A stretch of DNA of 64,000 bases from Tritrichomonas musculus (Eukaryota > Parabasalia > Tritrichomonadida > Tritrichomonadidae). A program made the translations under genes and the position numbers. The first letter of the stretch is position 1; every line of letters starts with the position of its first letter. This document shows positions 50,777-59,515 of the stretch, one piece after another. The notes under the pieces are model-generated. The model was not told the origin of the DNA, did not search any database, and worked only from the letters and a program-made list of their open reading frames with translations. Where the stretch lies: positions 62,001 through 126,000 of the forward strand of contig JAPFFF010000026.1 of the NCBI GenBank assembly GCA_039105265.1, in the 5' to 3' direction.

Positions 50777-51886
50777 TTATTTTTGTCCTCCTATAATGTT
50801 TGTTTCTCCACCGTCTGTTACCTGCACACAAAGAGCCGGATAGGAATCTGGATGTCTCCTTTTATAGTCTACCATTAGCTTGTAATAGTAATTAAAGTCT
50901 TCCCATGATAGATTCGATGCGGCCTGTGAATATATATACCTTAACTGTTGGTCGTTGAAGCAAGGAAAGATGAACAATGATGTAATCTCATTCTTCACAT
51001 GTGGTTTCAATCCTTTCCATCCCTGAATCAACAAGAAATAAGACATGTTCGTATGCCTGCACCGCTTTATTGCTTGGCTGAAAAAAGATTCCTCGTTGGA
51101 GAATAACTTGCTGTTACTGATATCATCGAAGAGCACAAGAGTATGCAAGAATTCTGCTGAATAATTATTCACATGAAGGAGCTCTTTCATTTGCTGTATT
51201 CGTTCACCTTCCTGCTGCTCTGTAGTTTCCCCATGCTTTATCTTATAGTATAAGTTTTTCGCTCCGATAAGATTCCTGATGTAATTCTCTGCATCGGCCT
51301 CAGCAATTGTTACGTAAGGCAATGTTGGGCTGAAAAGGTCTCTTAATGCTCTCCAGCTACGGTCATTTTCTTCTCCATCTTTAGTGACATAAACGAGCAA
51401 ATGATGTGTGTATAAAAGAGATATCTTAATGATTTCCTGTAGGGCAATTACTGTCTTACCCATATTCTGTTTACCTACGATAACATTAACGGAATTGTAT
51501 TTAATATTTACCGATGGATGGATGGGAGCAATGAATGCACCTGACATTTCTTCTTGATGGTCCTTTAGTGTATTCGCTACGATGTTATTTATTTCGTTCA
51601 GATTAATTCTGCTGTCGAAGTCATCCATAGACACAAGCCCTTGCATTGCCTTATCTATATAGTCGTTTATGTATTGCCTGTATTGATTTATACCGCCCAT
51701 CCTTTTATATTCTTTATTGATTCCTGGTCGGTGCAATACTGGCTTTCGTTTCTTTTTCTTGGTGTTATCAGTTAAATATCCTTCGGAGCGTGCACTATTG
51801 TTATCATTATCTGAATCAAAGTCGTATTCAGCAAATGCTTTATTACCGTATATATCATCACTAGAGGCGTAATCGTTATCATTCAT
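50777..51886 (-). CDS. Polinton genome-packaging ATPase (FtsK/HerA type)
   Basis: 369 residues. After an acidic N-terminal arm, a Walker A motif appears near residue 140 (NVIVGKQNMGKTVIALQEI) and a Walker B near 250 (TLVLFDDISN), followed by a sensor-like strand (SYFLLIQGWKG). This fits the A32-like packaging ATPases of Polintons and related viruses, which pump DNA into capsids. The start codon is preceded directly by AGGGTAAA, part of a leader motif shared with neighbouring genes. Confidence 0.88.
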   Translation of the reverse strand: MNDNDYASSDDIYGNKAFAEYDFDSDNDNNSARSEGYLTDNTKKKKRKPVLHRPGINKEYKRMGGINQYRQYINDYIDKAMQGLVSMDDFDSRINLNEINNIVANTLKDHQEEMSGAFIAPIHPSVNIKYNSVNVIVGKQNMGKTVIALQEIIKISLLYTHHLLVYVTKDGEENDRSWRALRDLFSPTLPYVTIAEADAENYIRNLIGAKNLYYKIKHGETTEQQEGERIQQMKELLHVNNYSAEFLHTLVLFDDISNSKLFSNEESFFSQAIKRCRHTNMSYFLLIQGWKGLKPHVKNEITSLFIFPCFNDQQLRYIYSQAASNLSWEDFNYYYKLMVDYKRRHPDSYPALCVQVTDGGETNIIGGQK

Positions 51887-51921
51887 TTTACCCTGATATA
51901 AAAATAAATATTGCCTTATTT

Positions 51922-53367
51922 TTACTGTGGTGCTGCTTCTGGTTGATTACCTGGTAGTCTCTCTTCTTGCATACCTGCTACTCTTCTGAATGCATTGGTA
52001 AACTGAACTACTTCTGTTGGCGACATATTGAACCCTTCTGCTTCAATATAGACAGGAATGAAAGAAATGATTTTCTCCCAGACATTACCTGTAAGATATG
52101 GGCTTGCAAATGCATCTGTGGCTGCTCTTACTTCTCTCTTTGACTTCAATTTCTTCCACATTCCTTCATCAACCCTAAGCACCTCTTCCCCGTATACTCT
52201 TACCATTGCTGTTGCTACAAATGCTTTCTCCCAGACGTTAGATGCAACTTTAGCCAGTTTCTTATTACCTGGATATGTTCCATTATGGACTGATTTGAAG
52301 CCTTTATAAATTGGATTAATGATTTTACTTGTAAATACCTGGAAGACCGTTTTGTTGTGTGGTTGTAATACTTTAGTGTAACCTGCATGTTCAACTGCGG
52401 CTGCGAATTGCGCGCCTTGTTCATTTCTATTACGTAATAGTCTAACACCTCTCTCATCATATTCAGGGTTGTACATATCATTAACGAAGCCTTTGAATCC
52501 CTTACCATATTCTTTTCTTTCATCTTCTGTTGGGTAAGCAGAGTAATATTTATATCTATATGGATATGTGCTGTCGACGGTAGTATAACCGTTAACTATG
52601 ATGGGTCTATTTGTTTCTCTTTCCCTAACAATAACATCTGCTATTCCATCTCCATCTTCATCGTCACCGGTTACATGATAGATATCGCTAAATCCATGTT
52701 TATCTACCCATCTTTGCGCACCTACAAGACTTTGTGCATTGTTGATTCTCCTGATGTCCTTTTTGCCACTAAGAACGGCTGGAGCGATTCTTTCCATTTC
52801 GGCTCCATATGGTTGCTTTTTTGGTTTCACTCTACGTGGTATTGGATGTTGCCTAAAGTAGTTAATAGCGTCAATACTGTCATTCAAGTCTCTATGGTCA
52901 ACACCTGTTTCTTCTAAACCCTGTCTGAATTCATTCATGCGGTCGGTAGTGAGAAAGAGTGGATGTTGTCTTTGTTGTGGTTGGTCCATTTGTGTTTGCC
53001 TTTTATCACCAGATAAAATATTATTTTCGGTGTTTACATTTTCATCATCGTCGGAATCTGACGATATGTTGAATGGAACAACACTGCTTCTCTGATTAGG
53101 CGTTGTTGGCTTTATTACATCCTCGAATGTTTCTTCTACTAAGTTATACAGAAAATCAAATATATTGTTTGTCGTTACTTCATCACTATTGAAGTTGTAT
53201 GTAGCTAAGAAGTCTCTTACTCGCTTCACATTTTCGAGGTACCTAGTTGATTCCCTGACATCTCCTGCATAGTCATCCATATATACCGAAACGTGTTCTC
53301 TTATGTATCTCAGTATTCTCGTTACTGTTTCAGACCCTAGAGATTTTATTTTATTGAACAGTGACAT
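51922..53367 (-). CDS. Polinton protein with a DGDG-type loop, unknown
   Basis: The ATG at 53367 (MSLFNKIKSLGSETVT) is preferred over one 21 bases upstream, because the leader word TTACAGGAAAATG then ends at the start codon; this gives 481 residues. A helical N-terminal region and a disordered acidic linker precede a conserved-looking core: SDIYHVTGDDEDGDGIADVI followed by RPIIVNGYTT. The DDEDGDGIAD loop resembles calcium-binding EF-hand or dockerin loops and a type of protein seen in Polinton-like viruses. A structural role is likely; the function is unknown. Confidence 0.7.
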   Translation of the reverse strand: MSLFNKIKSLGSETVTRILRYIREHVSVYMDDYAGDVRESTRYLENVKRVRDFLATYNFNSDEVTTNNIFDFLYNLVEETFEDVIKPTTPNQRSSVVPFNISSDSDDDENVNTENNILSGDKRQTQMDQPQQRQHPLFLTTDRMNEFRQGLEETGVDHRDLNDSIDAINYFRQHPIPRRVKPKKQPYGAEMERIAPAVLSGKKDIRRINNAQSLVGAQRWVDKHGFSDIYHVTGDDEDGDGIADVIVRERETNRPIIVNGYTTVDSTYPYRYKYYSAYPTEDERKEYGKGFKGFVNDMYNPEYDERGVRLLRNRNEQGAQFAAAVEHAGYTKVLQPHNKTVFQVFTSKIINPIYKGFKSVHNGTYPGNKKLAKVASNVWEKAFVATAMVRVYGEEVLRVDEGMWKKLKSKREVRAATDAFASPYLTGNVWEKIISFIPVYIEAEGFNMSPTEVVQFTNAFRRVAGMQEERLPGNQPEAAPQ

Positions 53368-53692
53368 TTTCCTGTAACGAAAATGCAATTATCCCTGGCA
53401 GCAAAAGGAAATTATTCGAGCAACATTAATATTTGGAATGATTTTTGTCCTGCAGACAAAACCGCTCGCTGCGCTGCGCTCCGCTCACTATCATGTCCAA
53501 ACAGATTAACGCTTTCCTCGATGGATTTGCTTTGTATATATCTCAGTAAAGAAACAGAAAAGTAGCGTATAGAAATAGCATGAATGGCTAGGAAGTGATA
53601 TGTGAATGTTAGTAATGTATGCACCAGAAAAACGCTATATCTCAAACACGAATAATTTATTTTTACTTGGGTAAAAGGGAGCACTACAGAAA
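53368..53692. other. Polinton spacer between divergent genes
   Basis: About 325 bp that hold promoters for the 481-residue and 216-residue genes. Near 53,460-53,490 there is an unusually GC-rich block (CCGCTCGCTGCGCTGCGCTC). No gene is called. Confidence 0.5.
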
Positions 53693-54343
53693 ATGTCAAC
53701 AGTCGCAACAAGCCAATCAGAAAAGTTTATTCCAGCAAAACCATTAAAGAAACTTTCATACGATTATTTATTGTTCCTCTCATCACCCAATTACTTGCCA
53801 TTCGAATATAGCTATTATGTATGTGAATACGTTAGACATGAAAGGTACTTAGATATATACAAGAGATGCCAGATAGGTCATAGAGAGATATTAATGAAGA
53901 TAGATGAAGAGATAGAAGAGATAAGAAAGGTGCTATATAAATACCTCTGTGAAACAAAAACTAATTATATGTGTAACCGCGGTTACGGACAAGAATGTAA
54001 CGTGATGAATTATCTTGAATGTAATCTTACTGGAGGTGCAAAGGAGATGATAGAAAAGCTTAAGCAGGCCAGAAAAGATAGGAAGAAAGAATTCGAAAGG
54101 GAAAAGAAAGAGCAAGAAGAAAAGCAGAGAAATGAAACAAAAGAACATTGTAATGCCATGCATGAACTAAAGAAACTTGCATGGGATAAAAACGGTACAT
54201 ATGCGTACCAACAAAACAGCCTTGTTAGTGTCAGTCAAGAATGGCTAAATGAAGTGAAAAGGCTATTAGAGTTAGCAGGAGAGAATACCAGTTACGACAA
54301 TATTATATACCTAATATCATACCTAGCAGAACAAACTGATTGA
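53693..54343 (+). CDS. Polinton protein of unknown function with coiled coil
   Basis: 216 residues. The N-terminal half is helical with aromatic and Cys residues (YLPFEYSYYVCEYVRHERYL, NYMCNRGYGQECNVMNYLEC). The middle is a highly charged coiled coil (KDRKKEFEREKKEQEEKQRN). It is the last gene before the right terminal repeat. The leader contains TTTTTACTTGGGTAAAAGGG, the shared motif. No family is recognised; it does not show the motifs of the adenovirus-type protease. Confidence 0.65.
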   Translation: MSTVATSQSEKFIPAKPLKKLSYDYLLFLSSPNYLPFEYSYYVCEYVRHERYLDIYKRCQIGHREILMKIDEEIEEIRKVLYKYLCETKTNYMCNRGYGQECNVMNYLECNLTGGAKEMIEKLKQARKDRKKEFEREKKEQEEKQRNETKEHCNAMHELKKLAWDKNGTYAYQQNSLVSVSQEWLNEVKRLLELAGENTSYDNIIYLISYLAEQTD

Positions 54344-54361
54344 TAATTTTTTTCCGTATAA

Positions 54362-54606
54362 AATAGACGGCGACATTGAAGTGACAAAAAATGATGTTGT
54401 CGTGAAATTGAATGAAACGTAAATGTCCTGAGTGAAAAGTTCGTTGTTAATAAAAAACAGGTGTTTTTAACGAAAGCATAGTGCGGGCAGTAGAGTATCT
54501 GGGAAGTTATCCAAAAACGCGAATTTTACAACTGTGACGAAAAAATGAATGGGCTACGGGGTTTGGAGGGATGTTTGGCTGTAAGCCAGACATCACTCCA
54601 AATACT
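54362..54606 (-). repeat. Polinton right terminal inverted repeat (main part)
   Basis: Reverse complement of the left repeat, with no mismatch seen outside the innermost end. It stops at CCAAATACT, where the MULE is inserted. The last 16 bases of the Polinton, CCAAATACT plus ATTGATG, are found beyond the MULE at 56185-56200. Confidence 0.92.
54598..54606. repeat. 9-bp target duplication of the MULE, left copy
   Basis: CCAAATACT directly before the MULE. An identical copy follows it at 56185-56193. A 9-bp duplication is typical of Mutator-like elements. Confidence 0.9.
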
Positions 54607-54977
54607 GGATTAGGAAAAAAATTCCAACTTGGAATTTCCAAGTTTTTTTTATTTCACATGTCAAGAAAACTTGGAAATTCCAAGTTTTTTTTTCCCTGAG
54701 CTTTTCTTCAACAATAGCAAGAACAAAATGATAAAAAACGCGTTAATACTTTAATATAATAAGTTATCAATATCATTTGGCAATTTTTTTCGTGCATTTC
54801 ATCCAAATCTTAAAATGCTGATACTGATATCATTACGCCATGCATCTCAAAATACAAAAACAAATGCAAATTTACCGCTATCAACACTTTAATAACAATA
54901 TACGATTCATTTACCATGCAAATTTCGAAATTTTCATTTTGACTCTCATAATTAATATTCAATAATTATACTAGCAT
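54607..54977 (+). repeat. MULE left terminal inverted repeat
   Basis: Begins GGATTAGG, then contains two copies of a CTTGGAA/TTCCAAG palindrome within the first 90 bases. It pairs with 55812-56184 in inverted orientation along its whole length. Confidence 0.9.
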
Positions 54978-55344
54978 TAAATAAATGTATCTATCCGAAA
55001 AATTCAAATAGGAAATAAAAAAAAAGATATCTTTCCTAAATTAAAAAAAAAAAAAATCCATATATAACTTTCTCTCACGATATTTTTTTTATTTATTTAT
55101 TTTTATAATATGCTTTTAAACTCAGGAAAAAGGTATAATATTAGCTTAATATTTAGATAATCTAAGAATGTATCACAATTAATTCAAAAAGTTTTAATAA
55201 ACCATTCAAAAAAAAAAAAGTTCGGTGCTTTTTTTATTCCTACCGAATGTTTTTTGATTCATTAAAGCTTCTTATAAACCATTCAGATATAATAATTGAT
55301 CATGTTAAAAAGAAAAAAGTAAAAAAAAAATTTATTAAAATAGA

Positions 55345-55614
55345 TCATGTTAAAAAAAAAAAATATTTATTAAATTTAAAATATTTCATTTTCATCATCA
55401 GAAACAATAACGCCATTTTGCATTTTTTGGAATCTCTTAAATTAAAAGTGATTTGAAAAGGACAATCCTGATCTTTGCATTGAATTTTATAATAATTTCC
55501 AGAATTTAGAATATTAAACTTTATTGATTTTGTACGTGCTAAATTTATGCAATATTGAATCATTTCGTCCCTATTTTCAAAAAAATTGACGAGTTCTATT
55601 TTCGATGTTTCCAT
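55345..55614 (-). pseudogene. N-terminal DNA-binding fragment of a MULE transposase
   Basis: From the ATG at 55614 the frame reads METSKIELVNFFENRDEMIQ, then FNILNSGNYYKIQCKDQDCP and FQITFNLRDS. This is the pattern of the N-terminal zinc DNA-binding domain of MuDR-type transposases (a beta-rich segment ending C..D.CPFxI). It runs into low-complexity sequence and the DDE catalytic domain is absent, so the element cannot supply its own transposase. Confidence 0.65.
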
Positions 55615-55811
55615 CAAGATTAGAAATGGAAAAACTAAACGAATTTGTATAATATTTGAATGGTTTATCACAACTTTTTGAATGAATTGTTAGAACTTTT
55701 TGAAAATTTTTTAAAAAAACATTCGGTAGGATAAAGAATTAGTTCATACTTCATATTAATTATACTAGCATAAAATAATTTTCCATATTAATGTAATTAT
55801 GTATATTGATT

Positions 55812-56184
55812 ATGCTAGTATAATTACTGAAAATATTAATTATGAGAGTCAAAATGAAAATTTCGAAATTTGCATGGTAAATGAATCGTATATTGTTATT
55901 AAAGTGTTGATAGCGGTAAATTTGCATTTGTTTTTGTATTTTGAGATGCATGGCGTAATGATATCAGTATCAGCATTTTAAGATTTGGATGAAATGCACG
56001 AAAAAAATTGCCAAATGATATTGATAACTTATTATATTAAAGTATTAACGCGTTTTTTATCATTTTGTTCTTGCTATTGTTGAAGAAAAGCTCAGGGAAA
56101 AAAAAACTTGGAATTTCCAAGTTTTCTTGACATGTGAAATAAAAAAAACTTGGAAATTCCAAGTTGGAATTTTTTTCCGCATCC
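55812..56184 (-). repeat. MULE right terminal inverted repeat
   Basis: Inverted copy of 54607-54977, ending CCGCATCC at the element boundary. Between the two repeats smaller blocks such as CCTACCGAATGTTTTTT and ATAAACCATTCAAA also occur in both orientations (about 55,190-55,250 and 55,655-55,735), so the interior has a second, scrambled inverted duplication. Confidence 0.9.
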
Positions 56185-56200
56185 CCAAATACTATTGATG
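56185..56200. repeat. Outer tip of the Polinton right repeat and second MULE target copy
   Basis: CCAAATACT (56185-56193) duplicates 54598-54606 and ATTGATG (56194-56200) is the inverted counterpart of CATCAAT at 34927-34933. Together they restore the Polinton's right end beyond the MULE. Confidence 0.85.
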
Positions 56201-56728
56201 AAAAAACATATGAGAAATTGTCAATTTTGATGTATTTAATCCTGAACATATGAAAAATATATTTAAACACTTTTTTCTAGCATTATATTTAATCCTAAAA
56301 AAAAAAAAAAAAAAACATTGATGGCCAAGAGCATATGAAAATTAAAAAAAAATGAAAATTTCCCTTCATATTAAATCAAAAAAAAAAGATCGTCAAAGCA
56401 TGATAATATAATAACATGATTGGTGTAACTCAAAATATTCATATATTAAACATTGAATTTATTATTCTTGTGCATAATGGTACATTGTTCATCTCCAAGC
56501 TTCGACTATTTAGTTCTGATTTACCAAATTTGGAATAATTATTCATATTCTTTCATGAGGATCATTGAGAGAAGTCAATTGTTTTTAAATATCCTCTAAT
56601 TTGGTAAATTTATCAAAAATCTTGATCTAAAAAGTAATATGACAGATTCTTCAATCATTAATAACTTTAATAAAAATCAAAGAATGAATAAAAATAATTA
56701 TTTTTTTTTTTTTAAGTTAAAATAAAAT
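56201..56728. other. AT-rich host spacer
   Basis: AT-rich DNA with several A runs between the Polinton and the 3' end of the PARP gene. No gene is seen. Confidence 0.5.
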
Positions 56729-58474
56729 TTAAATGAATTTCTGCATTTGATAAGAGAGAACTTCATGTAAAGTTGGCACTTTTGGTGGAGTATGAAGCAC
56801 ATTAAACCCAGGACTATTAAATTGATTATGATTGCTAGTCGAGTTATTTGTTGGTACCACCAATAGGACTCTTGTAATGCAAGCAGAGTCGTCACGCTGT
56901 GTGTATTCATTAGGCGCCACTGGACCTGTCAATTCTGGCACAGCTGCATTTTCGACTAGTGAGATGACCAACAAATATGGAGGCAACTTTGAATTTTTGT
57001 AAATATTTTCACGTGCAATGCAATAACCCAAAGAAACCCGAAAACTATCAGACATGTAGATTCCGTCACCGAACCAAGGACCACCATGCAATTGGTAATC
57101 AGTTCTGCCCAAGTCCTTCAAGCCTGTATGCATTATACGATACCAGCGATCAGCATGCGAGCCATGCCAGAGCCATTTTACACCGAAATCTTTTCTTTTA
57201 TCACGAAAGACAAGTTCAGATTCAGGCGAAACAGAAGTTACTAAGAATTGTGGACAATTTATGTCCAAGCTAGTTTTAACTTTGTCAGGCAAAGTGATGA
57301 ATTGCGCTTTATTTGCAAGAATGAAGAAACGAAGAATTTCATAATAATTATCACCAATAAGTTCCTTTAAGTCACGATCAGTATTACATTTGTTACAGAG
57401 AGCTTGCATCGACGGAAGTCTTTGAAAGAATTTCATGTTAAGCTTCAATCCTTGCGATTCTGGAGAAGGATCAAAAACAGGTGGACTTGGAGGCGCCGCA
57501 TAAGCAGCACCTGCAAGAGCGATGATTAAATCTGTCGCTAATGGATCCCTTTTAATTTCACCAATAATATTCGAGCCTACACCGAGGCACATAAACGCAT
57601 ATTGACAATTTTTTTCATCACAACAAGCCGGCTTCAAATGATAAACGCCCAATTTTTTGCCACAAACACAACAACAGTCACCCATGTCAAAAAATGCTTC
57701 ACAAAGCTCAAGAATCAAATAGAAAAGTGGACAATCGGCATATTTGACAGGAATCGGAAAGTTGGCCTGAGGAAGAAGACCTGAAATAAGAAAATCACGA
57801 GCTTTTTCAATGTCGTAAGAACAGAAAAGAAGAGCTCTTTTTGCCTTTTTTAGTGGGAAGCCTTCATTCACAAGCATGTCAATAGTGGAGTTAATCTTGT
57901 CTTGATCAACTGTAACTTGTGGCGCTAAAACATAATTTTGACATCTATAATTGGTCGACGGTTTATAATTATCACTGAAAAAGTTTCGGAATCTGTTTTT
58001 CATTAGAACTGATCCAGGAAAGGTTTCGCCTTCGTACGTTGGATTGACAAATGAATAGATATTTGGCCTGGTTCGATATGGATTTTGTTTAGCGAATTCA
58101 AATTTGCATTCAAGTAAATATGGTGATTGATAGAAGCCATTAACAACACTAACTGACAACGGGAGAATTGTGGTTGGGATTCTAAATTTAATGGAATCTA
58201 AATAGGGATCTTCAAACTCAAAATCATTGTGTTCGAAATGCGCTCTACAAAATGTAACATCACTTCGCAGTTTAGACATGAGAACACTTCCTTCTTCTAT
58301 TACTTGAGACATGCTAACGGTAAAAGATGGCTTGGAATCCTCTTCAACTTCAAAAGGTGCTTCTTCTTCATTAAAATTAGCTTCTTCTTCATTAAAATTA
58401 GCTTCTTCTTCTTCCTCTTCATAAAAAACTTGTTGTTCATCTGGATTTTGCTCAATTTCATCTTGTCTTGACAT
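56729..58474 (-). CDS. PARP-type mono-ADP-ribosyltransferase with UBA domain (PARP6/8-like)
   Basis: 581 residues. The N terminus is acidic with NFNEEEA repeats. A UBA-like domain lies near residues 195-230 (STIDMLVNEGFPLKKAKRAL). A Cys-rich segment (GDCCCVCGKKLGVYHLKPAC) and FMCLGVGSNI resemble the region before the catalytic domain in PARP6/PARP8. The catalytic domain (about 430-560) has WLWHGSHADRWYRIMHTGL with the NAD-binding His and GDGIYMSDSFRVSLGYC with the Tyr. The third position of the H-Y-E triad appears to be Ile (ACITRVLLV), which fits mono- rather than poly-ADP-ribosylation. The UBA domain suggests ubiquitin binding. The stop is in TAAA. Confidence 0.85.
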   Translation of the reverse strand: MSRQDEIEQNPDEQQVFYEEEEEEANFNEEEANFNEEEAPFEVEEDSKPSFTVSMSQVIEEGSVLMSKLRSDVTFCRAHFEHNDFEFEDPYLDSIKFRIPTTILPLSVSVVNGFYQSPYLLECKFEFAKQNPYRTRPNIYSFVNPTYEGETFPGSVLMKNRFRNFFSDNYKPSTNYRCQNYVLAPQVTVDQDKINSTIDMLVNEGFPLKKAKRALLFCSYDIEKARDFLISGLLPQANFPIPVKYADCPLFYLILELCEAFFDMGDCCCVCGKKLGVYHLKPACCDEKNCQYAFMCLGVGSNIIGEIKRDPLATDLIIALAGAAYAAPPSPPVFDPSPESQGLKLNMKFFQRLPSMQALCNKCNTDRDLKELIGDNYYEILRFFILANKAQFITLPDKVKTSLDINCPQFLVTSVSPESELVFRDKRKDFGVKWLWHGSHADRWYRIMHTGLKDLGRTDYQLHGGPWFGDGIYMSDSFRVSLGYCIARENIYKNSKLPPYLLVISLVENAAVPELTGPVAPNEYTQRDDSACITRVLLVVPTNNSTSNHNQFNSPGFNVLHTPPKVPTLHEVLSYQMQKFI

Positions 58475-59430
58475 CAGAAAATTAAATTTTGTGAAATTGT
58501 GAATATTTAAAAAATATTAATATCTTATTATATTGAATAATAAAATTAAATTTTATATAAATTATAATTTATATAAATACATTAATATTATTTAAATAAA
58601 TTATAAACAAATTTAATGAAAAAAACAAAATATTTCGTTTTTTTATTAAAACATTGAATACAGTATTGACTTCAAAAAATAGTTTTTGAGGATTAAATAG
58701 CAATGCTAGAAAAAAGTGTTTAAATTAATTAATTATTTCATGTTATTTTCAATAAAAACAAATATTCAGATTTTAATAGCTTTCTTTTGTGGATATAAAT
58801 AATATTATTATTTAAAATTATTTTATAAAAATAATAAAATTATATTTTGGAAAATCTTATATCTACACAGGTTATAAATAAAGATATTATAAATTATATA
58901 AATACTTTTGTAAATCATTGAAAATAAATTTTGACAAAATTTTATCTAATCAAATGAAAATTAAGACTTCTTAAAAAATATTGTTCCTATTCGTCATTTT
59001 TTGTGTTTCTGCTCAAGATACGCAATGATCATAAAATTTATATGTTTTAATGATATAATTTAAGAAATTTATTTAAATTGGAACGATATTTAAAGTAAAT
59101 TATTAAAATTTAATTCTTTTTGAAAGTAATTGGAATGCATTTAAACAAAACTTTAAATAATTTCATCACTGAATAATTTCCTCTTGAATCTCTTTTGATT
59201 TCAATAATATCAAAATAATAAAAATATATATAAATAAAGTTCTCAAATATTGAAAGCATATTGGTAAATGAAATGAAGTATTGAATTATCGCAAACTCAT
59301 TGAGATTGTGTAAAATACGGGTATTTTCCAATTATATCTCATATTATTGATGGAGATAAATCATTTTATTGTAATTGCTTAGATTTATAAGATTAGTGGT
59401 GTTAAAGATAACAAAATCATTTTTTTGTAA
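58475..59430. other. AT-rich spacer
   Basis: About 0.95 kb of AT-rich DNA between the PARP gene and the tRNA. It must hold the PARP promoter; no other feature is recognised. Confidence 0.5.
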
Positions 59431-59502
59431 TGGCTTTTAGTATAATGGTTAGAATGCGTCATTGTCATTGACGAGATAGCGGTTCGATTCCCCTAAAGCC
59501 AG
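59431..59502 (+). tRNA. tRNA-Asp (GUC)
   Basis: 72 nt fold into a cloverleaf: acceptor stem TGGCTTT/AAAGCCA with discriminator G, D-arm GTATAATGGTTAGAATG, anticodon arm CGTCA-TTGTCAT-TGACG (anticodon GTC, Asp) and T-arm with loop TTCGATT. The T-stem has one central C-C mismatch. Internal promoters are clear: A box TAGTATAATGG and a perfect B box GGTTCGATTCC. No intron and no encoded CCA. It is transcribed by RNA polymerase III and is the only convincing tRNA here. Confidence 0.95.
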
Positions 59503-59515
59503 TTTTTTTTTTTTT
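59503..59515 (+). terminator. RNA polymerase III poly-T terminator
   Basis: Thirteen T residues follow the tRNA directly, the usual pol III stop signal. Confidence 0.85.

Larger units (their letters stand above)
54607..56184. mobile_element. Non-autonomous Mutator-like element (MULE) inside the Polinton right end
   Basis: 1,578 bp with terminal inverted repeats of about 370 bp (54607-54977 and 55812-56184) that match almost perfectly apart from the outermost few bases (GGATTAGG against GGATGCGG) and the inner end. It is flanked by the 9-bp duplication CCAAATACT. The repeats contain palindromic CTTGGAATTTCCAAG words near the tips. The interior carries a fragment of a MULE transposase. Nearly identical ends and an intact duplication imply a recent insertion, after the Polinton arrived. 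Confidence 0.92.
34927..56200. mobile_element. Polinton/Maverick element, interrupted by a MULE near its right end
   Basis: A virus-like DNA element of about 19.7 kb without the nested insertion. Terminal inverted repeats of about 250 bp start with CATCAATAGTATTTGGAG on both outer ends and show no difference by eye. It carries the Polinton core set: retroviral-type integrase, protein-primed DNA polymerase B, double-jelly-roll major capsid protein and packaging ATPase, plus fibre-like and small proteins. Core frames are open, so it looks whole apart from the MULE inserted in its right repeat, and young. An adenovirus-type protease was not recognised. GC content is clearly higher than in the host flanks. 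Both outer ends abut AAAAA, a possible 5-bp target duplication, although A runs are common here. If the ends are taken at AGTATTTGG, no direct repeat is seen. Confidence 0.95.

Noticed and set aside
53412-53711. 99-codon reverse hydrophobic frame
   Set aside because: Lies in the divergent promoter region and overlaps the start of the 216-residue gene; hydrophobicity reflects T-rich DNA.
54607-56200. Treating the palindromic segment as part of the Polinton terminal repeat
   Set aside because: The 9-bp duplication, its own inverted repeats and absence from the left Polinton end show it is a separate insertion.
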